Assembly (NCBI RefSeq): GCF_003458715.1
Contig: NZ_QRVI01000031.1
Coordinates: 1-21,168, forward strand
Length of the DNA stretch: 21,168 bases
Direction of reading: 5' to 3'
DNA from: Eubacterium sp. AF22-8LB
GTDB taxonomy: Bacteria; Bacillota_I; Bacilli_A; Erysipelotrichales; Erysipelotrichaceae
A program made the translations under genes and the position numbers. The first letter of the stretch is position 1. Each line of letters starts with the position of its first letter. This document shows, piece after piece, positions 1-7,283 of this stretch. The notes beneath the pieces were generated by a model. It was not told the origin of the DNA. It saw only the letters and a list, made by a program, of their open reading frames with translations, and did no database searches.

Positions 1-33
1 AGCATTAAAATTTAAAATTTATCTATTTTATGA

Positions 34-789
34 GTCCTTTTTCTTGACATAGTACCAGTCATACGTAAGTACAATGATGGAAATCTTTATAGTGCATTCA
101 TTATTGAAAATCAAAGTCGTGTGGATATGTCCATGGTTGTAAGAGCTGCTGCATATGAGTTTGTAGCTTATGACCGAATGTTAAAGAAGTTAAAGAAGAA
201 TAAGGTAGAAGAAAAACTACCCATGGTACACATTCTAGTATTCTATACAGGAGAAAGGCCTTGGCGTGCAGCTAGGCAATTATCAGAACTCGTGGATGTG
301 GATGAGAGATTCAAATCTTATTTCCATGACTACCAAATGAATCTGATTGAAATCACAGGAAAGACTTCATATAATTTTAATGAAGAAGACGTACATAATC
401 TATTCTACATATGTCGAAGCATATATAATCAGTCTATTTATGAAGGAACAATCAATGACTTTGGGGTTGTGAAAAGCAGCGTATTAAAAGTAGTGAAGAC
501 ATTGACGGATGTAGAATGGCTGGATTTAAAGGAATTAGAGGAAAAGGAGGAGATTGAGATGTGTGAAGCTGAAAAGAGATGGCTGGAAGTAAAGTCAAAG
601 GAATGGGAAGCTGAAGGAATAAGAAAAGGAATCGAACAAGGTATTGAAAAAGGAATCGAACAAGGCAGCGAGAATAATCGTAAAGAAATGTATCAAGCGA
701 TGGTAGACAAGGGATTCAGTATTTCAAGTATCGCATCCATCTTCTCAGTAAGTGAAGAGTCGATTAAAAGGCTATTGATGAAAGCATAA
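34..789 (+). pseudogene. 5'-truncated PD-(D/E)XK nuclease (Rpn/transposase-associated family)
   Basis: The frame resembles the C-terminal two thirds of Rpn/PDDEXK_2-type proteins, nucleases linked to recombination and often annotated as putative transposases. The first convenient start is GTG at 121, but the same frame reads back to the TGA at 31-33, and that upstream part looks like family sequence: an IRKYNDGNLYSAFIIENQ segment at about 61-114 includes the E-x-Q of the nuclease core. A further in-frame TAA lies at 13-15, so the N-terminal ~70 residues with the first catalytic Asp are missing or lie in another frame. The C-terminus has the usual repeated GIEQGIEKGIEQG stretch and a helix-turn-helix-like tail. 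There is no ribosome binding site before 121. I judge it a decayed fragment; a short functional product from GTG121 is the less likely alternative. Confidence 0.6.
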
Positions 790-792
790 AGG

Positions 793-820
793 TATGGACA
801 TGAATGTGTCCATATTTTTT
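793..820 (+). terminator. Rho-independent terminator after the nuclease relic
   Basis: TATGGACA (793-800) pairs with TGTCCATA (807-814) around a 6-nt loop, followed by T6 at 815-820. Confidence 0.75.
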
Positions 821-824
821 ATAG

Positions 825-851
825 TTGACAAAGTGAACAAATAAATATAAA
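825..851 (+). promoter_or_regulatory. Putative promoter of the adh-aldh operon
   Basis: A consensus TTGACA (825-830) is followed by TATAAA at 846-851, a short 15-nt spacer. It sits between the upstream terminator and the ribosome binding site GGAGG (872-876). The -35 box is convincing; the exact -10 box is not. Confidence 0.5.
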
Positions 852-882
852 GTATACAAAGTTAACTAAACGGAGGTACTTT

Positions 883-2085
883 ATGAATACGTTCAAGAAA
901 ATATATTGTCGAATTTTTCAGAAATGTTTTAAACTTGTGATTCCTGTTTTGCCTTATCGAACTCCAAAAATATTGAAGAGTACATCTTTGATTTCTCATG
1001 TATGTATGGATAATCATATCTCTAAAGTTATGGTTATTACGGATGCGACTGTGCATCAGTTAGGCATATTGGATCGTATGTGTGAACACTTGGATCATCA
1101 TTCTATAGAGTATGTTATTTATGATAAGACGGTTGCCAATCCAACGAGTGATAATGTAGAAGAAGCAAAAAACTTATATTTGTCTTCGAATTGTCAGGCT
1201 TTAATTGGTTTTGGCGGAGGATCTAGCATGGATTGTGCTAAGGCCGTTGGTGCTAGACTTGCTCGTCCAAGGAGACCATTATCTAAGATGGAGGGGATTT
1301 TAAAGATATGGAAGAAACTACCACTACTTATTTGTGTACCTACCACAGCTGGAACAGGAAGTGAAACAACTCTTGCGGCTGTCATTGTAGATTCAAAAAC
1401 ACGTCATAAATATGCGATCAATGATTTTTATTTGATTCCTGACTATGCAGTTTTAGATCCTAAGCCCACATTATCTTTGCCTCCATTTGTTACGGCATGC
1501 ACAGGGATGGATGCATTAACTCATGCGATTGAGGCTTATATTGGTAATTCGACCACAAAGAAGACGCGTGAATATGCGTTAAAGGCTACAAAACTAATTT
1601 TTGAGAATATATATAAGGTGTATGAAGACGGAAATGATTTAGAAGCTAGAAGCAATATGCTTGATGCTGCTTATTATGCAGGACATGCCTTTACAGTATC
1701 CTATGTAGGATATGTGCATGCAATTGCTCATTCATTAGGTGGTAAATATAATATTGCGCATGGACTAGCTAATGCGACATTACTTGATGTTGTATTGAAA
1801 CAATATGGAGAAAGTGTGTATAAGAAACTCTATGAAATGGCTCTGCATTGTGGCATCTGTAATGCGAAGGATTCTTATAAGGTTGGTGCTGAGTGTTTTA
1901 TTGAACAAATCACTTTAATGAAGAAGCATTTTGGCATCTCATCTACATTTAGTGAATTAAAGAAATCGGATATACATGAATTGGCAGTATATGCAGATCA
2001 TGAAGCCAATCCATTATATCCAGTTCCTGTTTTGTGGAGTGTAAAAGAGTTAGAAAAAGTGTATGATTTAGTAGTGGAGGATTGA
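883..2085 (+). CDS. Iron-containing alcohol dehydrogenase
   Basis: A 400-residue cytoplasmic group III (Fe-type) alcohol dehydrogenase, expected to interconvert an alcohol and its aldehyde with NAD(P)H. Visible motifs are the nucleotide-binding GGGSSMDCAK (111-120), PTTAGTGSE (153-161) and the metal-binding segment. Candidate metal ligands are Asp210, His214, His279 and His293; the 4- and 14-residue spacings match the four ligands of E. coli FucO. Length is typical of the family (380-400). GGAGG at 872-876 fixes the ATG. The next gene is an aldehyde dehydrogenase starting 3 nt after the stop, so the two probably act in sequence between acid/acyl, aldehyde and alcohol levels. The substrate cannot be told from sequence. 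Confidence 0.9.
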   Translation: MNTFKKIYCRIFQKCFKLVIPVLPYRTPKILKSTSLISHVCMDNHISKVMVITDATVHQLGILDRMCEHLDHHSIEYVIYDKTVANPTSDNVEEAKNLYLSSNCQALIGFGGGSSMDCAKAVGARLARPRRPLSKMEGILKIWKKLPLLICVPTTAGTGSETTLAAVIVDSKTRHKYAINDFYLIPDYAVLDPKPTLSLPPFVTACTGMDALTHAIEAYIGNSTTKKTREYALKATKLIFENIYKVYEDGNDLEARSNMLDAAYYAGHAFTVSYVGYVHAIAHSLGGKYNIAHGLANATLLDVVLKQYGESVYKKLYEMALHCGICNAKDSYKVGAECFIEQITLMKKHFGISSTFSELKKSDIHELAVYADHEANPLYPVPVLWSVKELEKVYDLVVED

Positions 2086-2087
2086 GT

Positions 2088-3434
2088 ATGGATCCAATCG
2101 TTTTAAAACAAAGAGTATTTTATAATCAGCATAAAACCCTAAATTTAGATTTTAGGATTAATGCATTAAAGACTTTAAGAAAAGCTATTTTGAATTATGA
2201 AGATCGAATCAATGAAGCAATTAAAAGGGATGTGGGAAAATCAAATTTTGAAACCTATATGTGTGAGGTTGGGTTAGCTTTAAGTGAGTTAACTTATATG
2301 GAAAAGCACATTCGTAAGTTTTCAAAAGAGAAAACTGTATATACGCCTTTATCACAGTTTCTATCTCGTAGCTTTGAAAAACCAAGCCCTTATGGCGTGG
2401 TATTAGTGATTAGTCCTTGGAACTATCCTTTTTTATTGTCTATTGATCCGTTAATAGATGCACTTGCAGCAGGAAATACAGTTGTATTAAAGCCTAGTGA
2501 ATTTAGTCCACATACATCGCGAGTTATTAGTGACATGATAAAAGAGTATTTTGATCCACAATATGTGACTTGTGTGCTTGGGGATAGTGAAGTGAGTTCT
2601 AAATTGTTAGATTCAAAATTTGACTATATTTTCTACACAGGATCAAAACGTGTTGGGAAAATTGTTATGAATAAAGCAAGTCAGTATTTAACTCCAGTTA
2701 CCTTGGAATTAGGTGGAAAAAGTCCTTGTATTGTAGATAAAGATGCAGATATTCAATTAGCTGCTCGAAGAATTGTATTTGGTAAATATTTGAATTGTGG
2801 ACAGACCTGTGTAGCACCCGACTATATGTTGGTACATGAATCAATAAAGGATAGATTTGTTGAGTGCGTAATATCAGAAATAAAACGTCAATATGCAAGC
2901 TTAGATGATTATGGTTATATTATTAATGAAAAGCATTATAAGAGAATTTTAGGCTTGATTGATTCAGAAAAAGTTGTATATGGAGGAAAACATCGTGACT
3001 TACAAATTGAACCAACAGTTATGGATTATGTAAGTTGGTCGGATTCTGTCATGCAGGAAGAGATATTTGGGCCAATTATGCCAATTCTTACATATTCAAA
3101 TTTAGATTCGATTATTGACAAAATCAATTCTATGCCAAGTCCTTTGGCTTTATATATTTTTACAAAGAATAAACAGGTATCTAAAAAAGTTATTAGTGAA
3201 GTTTCATTTGGGGGTGGCTGTATTAATGATGTTGCGATTCATTTAGCTACGAGCAATATGGGCTTTGGCGGTGTTGGTGAAAGTGGTATGGGATCTTATC
3301 ATGGAAAGCGTGGATTTGAAACGTTTAGTCATACGAAAAGTATTGTGGACAAGAAAAGAATTATCGATTTACCGATGCGCTATCAGCCCTATACTAAAAT
3401 CAATGAGAAATTGATTCGCTTTTTCTTAAGATAA
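2088..3434 (+). CDS. Aldehyde dehydrogenase, ALDH3-like
   Basis: A 448-residue NAD(P)-dependent aldehyde dehydrogenase oxidising aldehydes to acids. Motifs, numbered from the ATG at 2088: SPWNYP with the oxyanion-hole Asn112, LELGGKSP with general base Glu207, and GQTC with catalytic Cys241. The GKYLNCGQTCVAPDY context, the short length and the RYQPY near the C-terminus are typical of class 3 (fatty/aromatic aldehyde) enzymes rather than CoA-acylating ones. I prefer ATG2088 to the TTG at 2082 because GGAGG (2076-2080) is 7 nt from the ATG and only 1 nt from the TTG. It follows the alcohol dehydrogenase directly, so they share one transcript. No terminator is visible after it. Confidence 0.9.
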   Translation: MDPIVLKQRVFYNQHKTLNLDFRINALKTLRKAILNYEDRINEAIKRDVGKSNFETYMCEVGLALSELTYMEKHIRKFSKEKTVYTPLSQFLSRSFEKPSPYGVVLVISPWNYPFLLSIDPLIDALAAGNTVVLKPSEFSPHTSRVISDMIKEYFDPQYVTCVLGDSEVSSKLLDSKFDYIFYTGSKRVGKIVMNKASQYLTPVTLELGGKSPCIVDKDADIQLAARRIVFGKYLNCGQTCVAPDYMLVHESIKDRFVECVISEIKRQYASLDDYGYIINEKHYKRILGLIDSEKVVYGGKHRDLQIEPTVMDYVSWSDSVMQEEIFGPIMPILTYSNLDSIIDKINSMPSPLALYIFTKNKQVSKKVISEVSFGGGCINDVAIHLATSNMGFGGVGESGMGSYHGKRGFETFSHTKSIVDKKRIIDLPMRYQPYTKINEKLIRFFLR

Positions 3435-3438
3435 TCTT

Positions 3439-3444
3439 TATAAT
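3439..3444 (+). promoter_or_regulatory. TATAAT -10 box six nucleotides before an ATG
   Basis: A perfect TATAAT ends 6 nt before the ATG at 3451, so transcription would begin at or next to the start codon. No good -35 box is seen (best candidate TTCGCT, 3415-3420, 18 nt upstream). Confidence 0.4.
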
Positions 3445-3450
3445 AAATAT

Positions 3451-3936
3451 ATGAGTAATAAAGAAAAATTTGCGTATGACATCGATTTTGGTGCCATCAT
3501 GGACTATGTAGAAAACCGTTTTATGTTAGTAATAAAAGATGAAGATTGGACACAGGAGGAAATTGAAATGTTGAATAGTGGAATCGATCTTCATTTTTGT
3601 TACACAAATGATATTGCGATATTTGTACTTGAGGGTGGAGATATCGACAACAGTGATTTTTATTTTAATGTTCAGGAATGTGATTGGAAAGATCATTTGT
3701 TTGCGGCAGATTGTTTAGATGTAGATATTATTTTAGTAAACAAAACGAATGAAATCTGCTTTAAAAAGTCAAAAACTTTGACAAAAGAGCAGAGTCAAAT
3801 TATTAAGGATTGTCTAAATCAACAAAATAAGGTATCCTTTATGCCAAGTGAATATGATGTAAATGTGCAGGGAATCCAGGATGCGTATGAACCATATGAA
3901 CTTATTCGTTATGAGAAGTGCGAAATTAAATTGTAA
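3451..3936 (+). CDS. Hypothetical acidic protein, 161 aa
   Basis: I do not recognise this protein. It is acidic (many Asp/Glu), has no signal peptide or membrane segment and so is probably cytoplasmic. It contains several aromatic/acidic stretches but no motif I can name. There is no Shine-Dalgarno sequence before the ATG: the 16 bases between the aldehyde dehydrogenase stop and this start are AT-rich and contain TATAAT at 3439-3444, which would fit a leaderless mRNA. Its stop lies 15 nt before the next ATG, which has a good ribosome binding site, so it may be cotranscribed with the ACT-domain/UPF0210 pair. That the frame is coding is supported by length, codon use like its neighbours and tight packing. 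Confidence 0.7.
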   Translation: MSNKEKFAYDIDFGAIMDYVENRFMLVIKDEDWTQEEIEMLNSGIDLHFCYTNDIAIFVLEGGDIDNSDFYFNVQECDWKDHLFAADCLDVDIILVNKTNEICFKKSKTLTKEQSQIIKDCLNQQNKVSFMPSEYDVNVQGIQDAYEPYELIRYEKCEIKL

Positions 3937-3951
3937 GAAGGAGAAAATATT

Positions 3952-4221
3952 ATGAAGGCAGTTATTAGTGTAATTGGAAAAGACAAGGTCGGCATTTTAG
4001 CGTTGATCGCAAATGAATGTGCAGACCATAATTTGAATGTATTAGATGTAACACAAACAATTGTAGATTCTATGTTTACGATGACAATGATCGTGGATAT
4101 CGATAAGATGAGTATTCCTTTAAATGAATTTGCAGATAAGATGGAAGTTTTAGGAAAAGAAAAAAATCTAGTCATTCGTTGCATGCACCAGGATATTTTC
4201 AATTCTATGCACAAGATTTAA
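3952..4221 (+). CDS. ACT domain-containing protein (UPF0237 type)
   Basis: An 89-residue protein that is a single ACT domain. The N-terminal KAVISVIGKDKVGILALIA pattern (2-20) is the first beta strand and helix of the fold, with the Gly of the GKDKVGI turn that in other ACT domains binds amino acids at dimer interfaces. UPF0237 proteins of this size are encoded beside a UPF0210 gene in many Bacillota, as here, and are taken to be small regulatory partners, resembling the GcvR-type ACT domain. The ribosome binding site AAGGAG is at 3937-3942, and 12 nt separate the gene from the next start, which supports translational coupling. Ligand unknown. Confidence 0.85.
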   Translation: MKAVISVIGKDKVGILALIANECADHNLNVLDVTQTIVDSMFTMTMIVDIDKMSIPLNEFADKMEVLGKEKNLVIRCMHQDIFNSMHKI

Positions 4222-4233
4222 TGAGGTATTTGT

Positions 4234-5589
4234 ATGCAGACAAATGAAATTTTAGAAACAATTAAGATGATTGATGAAGAATATTTAGATATTCGTACAA
4301 TCACAATGGGCATTAGCTTATTAGATTGTATGGATCCAGATATTCATGTATCATGTCAAAAGGTGGAAGAAAAGATTTGCCGCTTAGCGAAAGACTTAGT
4401 TAAAGTAGGTAATGATTTTAGTAAGGCATATGGTATTCCTGTTGTAAATAAACGAATTAGTGTAACACCTATTGCGATGTTAGTAGCTTGTTCAGGTGGA
4501 AATCCAGTTGAGTATGCCTTGACTTTAGAACGATGCGCACAAAAGTTAGGTGTAGATTTTATTGGTGGATATTCTGCGTTGGTACAAAAAGGATATGCGG
4601 CAGGAGATAGAGAATTGATTGAATCAATTCCTGAAGCTTTAGCTAAAACTCAACATGTTTGTGCGAGCGTAAATGTGGGTAGTACAAAAGCAGGTATTAA
4701 TATGGATGCAGTAGCACAGATGGGACGAATTGTTAAAAGTTGTGCAGAATCTACAAAAGATGATAATTGTTTAGGTGCTGCAAAATTGGTTGTATTTTGT
4801 AATGCTCCTGAAGACAATCCATTCATGGCGGGAGCCTTCCATGGTGTAGGAGAAGCCGATTGCGTAATTAACGTTGGTGTATCTGGGCCTGGTGTTGTGC
4901 GTGCCGTATTAAGTAAGGCAGATAAATCATTGCGTATGGATCAAATTGCAGATTTGATCAAACGTACTGCATTTAAGATTACACGTATGGGACAATTGGT
5001 TGGAACCGTTGCGAGTGAAAAATTGGGGGTTCCTTTTGGAATCGTAGACTTGTCTTTAGCTCCAACTCCAGCTGTTGGAGATAGTGTTGCTTATATCTTA
5101 GAAGAAATGGGATTGGAAACATGTGGCGCTTATGGTACTACGGCATGTTTAGCTATGTTGAATGATGCAGTCAAAAAAGGTGGCGTTATGGCAACAAGTA
5201 ATGTGGGTGGTTTATCTGGTGCCTTTATTCCTGTAAGTGAAGATGCGGGTATGATTCATGCAGCTAGAACAGGTGCTTTAAAATTAGAAAAATTAGAAGC
5301 GATGACCGCTGTATGTAGTGTTGGATTGGATATGATCGTAATTCCAGGAGAAACAAGTGCGAGTGTTATTTCAGGAATTATTGCGGACGAAGCGGCAATC
5401 GGTATGGTTAACACAAAAACGACAGCCGTTCGTGTGATTCCGGCTATTGGAAAAGATGTTGGGGATGAATTGGATTTTGGTGGTTTATTAGGCGCAGGTC
5501 CTGTTATGCCAATTTCTCAAATTTCAAATGACGTTATGATTAATCGTGGCGGAAGAATTCCAGCTCCTTTACAAGCGTTAAAGAACTAA
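4234..5589 (+). CDS. UPF0210/DUF711 family protein
   Basis: A 451-residue protein of the UPF0210 (DUF711, 'PFL family protein') group. Its length and the Gly/Ala-rich conserved stretches, for example NVGVSGPGVVRAVL and GLLGAGPVMP near the end, fit the family. Proteins of this family have been described as structurally related to pyruvate formate-lyase-like barrels, but no glycyl-radical motif is visible and no reaction is established to my knowledge. It has no signal peptide. The short GAGG (4223-4226) is 7 nt from the ATG. Pairing with the ACT-domain gene suggests an amino-acid-responsive enzyme or regulator (inference). Confidence 0.88.
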   Translation: MQTNEILETIKMIDEEYLDIRTITMGISLLDCMDPDIHVSCQKVEEKICRLAKDLVKVGNDFSKAYGIPVVNKRISVTPIAMLVACSGGNPVEYALTLERCAQKLGVDFIGGYSALVQKGYAAGDRELIESIPEALAKTQHVCASVNVGSTKAGINMDAVAQMGRIVKSCAESTKDDNCLGAAKLVVFCNAPEDNPFMAGAFHGVGEADCVINVGVSGPGVVRAVLSKADKSLRMDQIADLIKRTAFKITRMGQLVGTVASEKLGVPFGIVDLSLAPTPAVGDSVAYILEEMGLETCGAYGTTACLAMLNDAVKKGGVMATSNVGGLSGAFIPVSEDAGMIHAARTGALKLEKLEAMTAVCSVGLDMIVIPGETSASVISGIIADEAAIGMVNTKTTAVRVIPAIGKDVGDELDFGGLLGAGPVMPISQISNDVMINRGGRIPAPLQALKN

Positions 5590-5591
5590 TG

Positions 5592-5615
5592 AGGAAGTGT
5601 TTTACTTCCTTTTTA
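5592..5615 (+). terminator. Rho-independent terminator after the UPF0210 gene
   Basis: AGGAAGT (5592-5598), loop GTTTT, ACTTCCT (5604-5610), then a short T run. It closes the unit before the Hpt gene. Confidence 0.75.
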
Positions 5616-5659
5616 TATTGCTTTTTCTTTGGTTAGATTATAGAATATAATAGATTATA

Positions 5660-5686
5660 TTAACACTTTAAATAAAACGATATAAT
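5660..5686 (+). promoter_or_regulatory. Putative promoter of the Hpt gene
   Basis: TATAAT at 5681-5686 with TTAACA at 5660-5665 (15-nt spacer), 32 nt before the ATG. The -10 box is good, the -35 and spacing poor. Confidence 0.45.
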
Positions 5687-5718
5687 GAATATATAGTTAT
5701 ATTATAGGAGAATGAAAT

Positions 5719-6075
5719 ATGACGATAAAAGAATGCTATGAAAAGATGGGCGCAAATTATCAAGATGTTATTAAACGTTTGCCAAGTGAGGCTATGATTA
5801 AAAAGTTTGCGTTAAAATTTAGAGAAGACACAAGCTTTCAAGAATTGGAAACTGCATTGAATGAAAAACAAGTGGATATCGCATTTCGTGCAGCGCATAC
5901 TTTAAAGGGTGTATGCATGAATTTGGGCTTTAATCATTTGTATAAACCAAGTTTTGATATTACTGAAAGTTTACGTGCAGGTAACTTAGAGGAAGGGTTG
6001 CAGTTGTTTGGTGAAGTAAAAAAGCAATACGAAAAAACAATCGAAGCTTTAAACGAGTTTTCTCAACAAAAGTAA
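5719..6075 (+). CDS. Stand-alone Hpt (histidine phosphotransfer) domain protein
   Basis: A 118-residue all-helical protein with the Hpt signature AAHTLKGVCMNLGF at 58-71; His60 is the expected phospho-acceptor, followed by the conserved Lys and Gly. Hpt proteins relay phosphate between receiver domains and hybrid kinases in multistep phosphorelays. The whole protein is one Hpt domain with no kinase or receiver attached, and no two-component gene lies nearby, so the partners are elsewhere. It is monocistronic: its own -10 box, AGGAG at 5706-5710, and a terminator at 6084-6111. Cytoplasmic. Confidence 0.85.
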   Translation: MTIKECYEKMGANYQDVIKRLPSEAMIKKFALKFREDTSFQELETALNEKQVDIAFRAAHTLKGVCMNLGFNHLYKPSFDITESLRAGNLEEGLQLFGEVKKQYEKTIEALNEFSQQK

Positions 6076-6083
6076 ATAAGGAG

Positions 6084-6111
6084 AATGCTTTCCGTGTAGG
6101 GAAGCTTTTTT
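6084..6111 (+). terminator. Rho-independent terminator after the Hpt gene
   Basis: GCTTTCC (6087-6093), loop GTGTA, GGGAAGC (6099-6105) with one G-T pair, extended by AA/TT and followed by T6. Confidence 0.75.
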
Positions 6112-6145
6112 AATGTAAATAAATGTAAAATAATTTCATTTTATG

Positions 6146-6173
6146 TTGCAAGTTTACAGAAAATGAATATAAT
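6146..6173 (+). promoter_or_regulatory. Promoter of the T-box / amino-acid transporter operon
   Basis: TTGCAA (6146-6151), 16-nt spacer, TATAAT (6168-6173). Transcription would start near 6180, at the 5' edge of the T-box leader. Confidence 0.7.
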
Positions 6174-6180
6174 AATTTAC

Positions 6181-6404
6181 ATAGGCAAAGAAAAGAAGAA
6201 GTACAAAAGTAATTTTTCTGAAGAGAGATAACGGTAGGTGTGAGTTATTGAAAAAACTTTTGGAACGTGTCTTGGAGTTATTTGGTCGAAGAGTTTGAGG
6301 CTAAATCGTGAATTCGCGTTAAGAATGAGGTGTCATCTGCATAGGCAGATGGAAATTTGGTGGTACCGCGTATATAACGTCCAATATGTTTGGACGTTTT
6401 TTTT
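6181..6404 (+). ncRNA. T-box riboswitch leader with terminator/antiterminator
   Basis: A tRNA-sensing leader that allows readthrough when its cognate tRNA is uncharged. Visible parts: AGUA (6200-6203) facing GAA (6263-6265), the loop-E pattern of a specifier loop; stem I helices AAAAGU/ACUUUU and UUUUUC/GAAAAA; AGAGAG (6222-6227); the apical hairpin GATAAC...GTTATT enclosing GGTAGGTG (6233-6240); a CATCTGC/GCAGATG hairpin (about 6334-6351); and the T-box UGGUGGUACCGCG (6358-6370). The terminator is AACGTCCAA (6376-6384)/TTGGACGTT (6390-6398) plus T8. The UGGU bulge predicts a tRNA with discriminator A73, arguing against Trp and Cys. The specifier is uncertain: CGU (Arg) if it directly follows GAA, GUG (Val) if one base later. 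With the promoter and the terminator at 6084-6111 it accounts for the whole gap from 6076 to 6424. Confidence 0.9.
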
Positions 6405-6424
6405 ATTAGAAAGGGTGTGTGTGA

Positions 6425-6499
6425 ATGGAAAGTGATCGACGTAATAATAGAGTTTTAATTTTTGATTTGCATACAGAGAAAGGTAGGAATATAAAATGA
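6425..6499 (+). CDS. Possible 24-codon Arg-rich leader peptide
   Basis: A short frame opens at ATG6425, about 9 nt after AAGGG (6411-6415), lies entirely downstream of the T-box terminator and ends with TGA at 6497-6499, overlapping the ATG of the binding-protein gene (6496) as ATGA. It holds four arginine codons (CGA, CGT, AGA, AGG) in 24, at residues 5, 6, 9 and 22. This arrangement could couple translation of the transporter to the peptide. It is too short to be proved coding from one sequence; it could equally be chance, since the main gene has its own TAGGA at 6484-6488. Confidence 0.35.
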   Translation: MESDRRNNRVLIFDLHTEKGRNIK

Positions 6500-7263
6500 A
6501 AAAAAATATTAAATTAGGAATGGCAGCTTTAACAGCTTTGACAATGGTAGGATGCTCAAGTGGTTCAGCATCAAATGATGAAAAGGTTTTAACGGTAGGA
6601 ATTTCTCCGGATTATGCTCCTTATGAATCAGAAAATAAAAAAGGGGATATCGTAGGATTTGATCCAGATATGATGAAATGCTTTGAAGAATATTTAAGTG
6701 AAGAAGAAGGAGTTACTTATAAATTAGAAATGAAGAAGATGGATTTTGATAATATCATTACTCAGCTTCAAGGAGACCAAATTGATGTAGGTATTTCTGG
6801 ATTTACATATGATTCAAAACGTAAAGTGGAATGGTCAGATCCATATTTAGGATCAAGCCAGGTTGCCGTGATTCCAAAAGATTCGGATATCGCATCAACG
6901 GCTGATTTAGAAGGTAAATCTTTAGTTGCTCAAACTGGAGCTACTGGTGAGGCTGCCGCAAAAGAAGTTAAGGATGCTAAAGTAACTGGATTAAAGAATG
7001 TACAAGACATTATGAATGCATTAAGTGCAAACCAGTATGATGCAGCTATCGTTGACTTGGGTGTAGCGAAAAACTATGTAAAGAGCGGCGAATTTAAAAT
7101 GTTAGATGAATCCTTGATGGATGAACAAAACTATATCATTGCGAAAAAAGGAAATAAGGATGTTATTAAAAAAATTAATAAATGTATCAAGAAATTCTTG
7201 GCTAGCGATGATTATGATAAGTTGTGTAAAAAATATGATTTATCTCCATTAGAAACAAAGTAA
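6496..7263 (+). CDS. Amino-acid ABC transporter substrate-binding lipoprotein
   Basis: A 255-residue family 3 (HisJ/GlnH-like) solute-binding protein anchored outside the membrane. The signal peptide ends in lipobox MVGC with lipidated Cys20, followed by a Ser/Gly linker. The mature domain starts KVLTVGISPDYAPYE, the classic opening strand of polar amino-acid binding proteins, and has the GFDPDMMK and DVGISGFTYDSKRK segments that line the ligand cleft. Permease and ATPase genes follow directly, and transcription passes through a T-box, so expression should rise when one amino acid runs short. The ligand is likely the T-box amino acid; arginine is my best guess, from the candidate CGU specifier. 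Confidence 0.9.
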   Translation: MKKNIKLGMAALTALTMVGCSSGSASNDEKVLTVGISPDYAPYESENKKGDIVGFDPDMMKCFEEYLSEEEGVTYKLEMKKMDFDNIITQLQGDQIDVGISGFTYDSKRKVEWSDPYLGSSQVAVIPKDSDIASTADLEGKSLVAQTGATGEAAAKEVKDAKVTGLKNVQDIMNALSANQYDAAIVDLGVAKNYVKSGEFKMLDESLMDEQNYIIAKKGNKDVIKKINKCIKKFLASDDYDKLCKKYDLSPLETK

Positions 7264-7283
7264 AGGAAAAGTGAGGAAAGTGT

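Noticed and set aside
618..665. Short repeated GIEQG/GIEKG coding repeat as a mobile or CRISPR-like repeat
   Set aside because: It is the usual low-complexity C-terminal repeat of this nuclease family; no spacers or regular repeat array are seen anywhere in the window.
2082..2087. TTG start for the aldehyde dehydrogenase
   Set aside because: The ribosome binding site would be 1 nt away; ATG2088 has ideal spacing.
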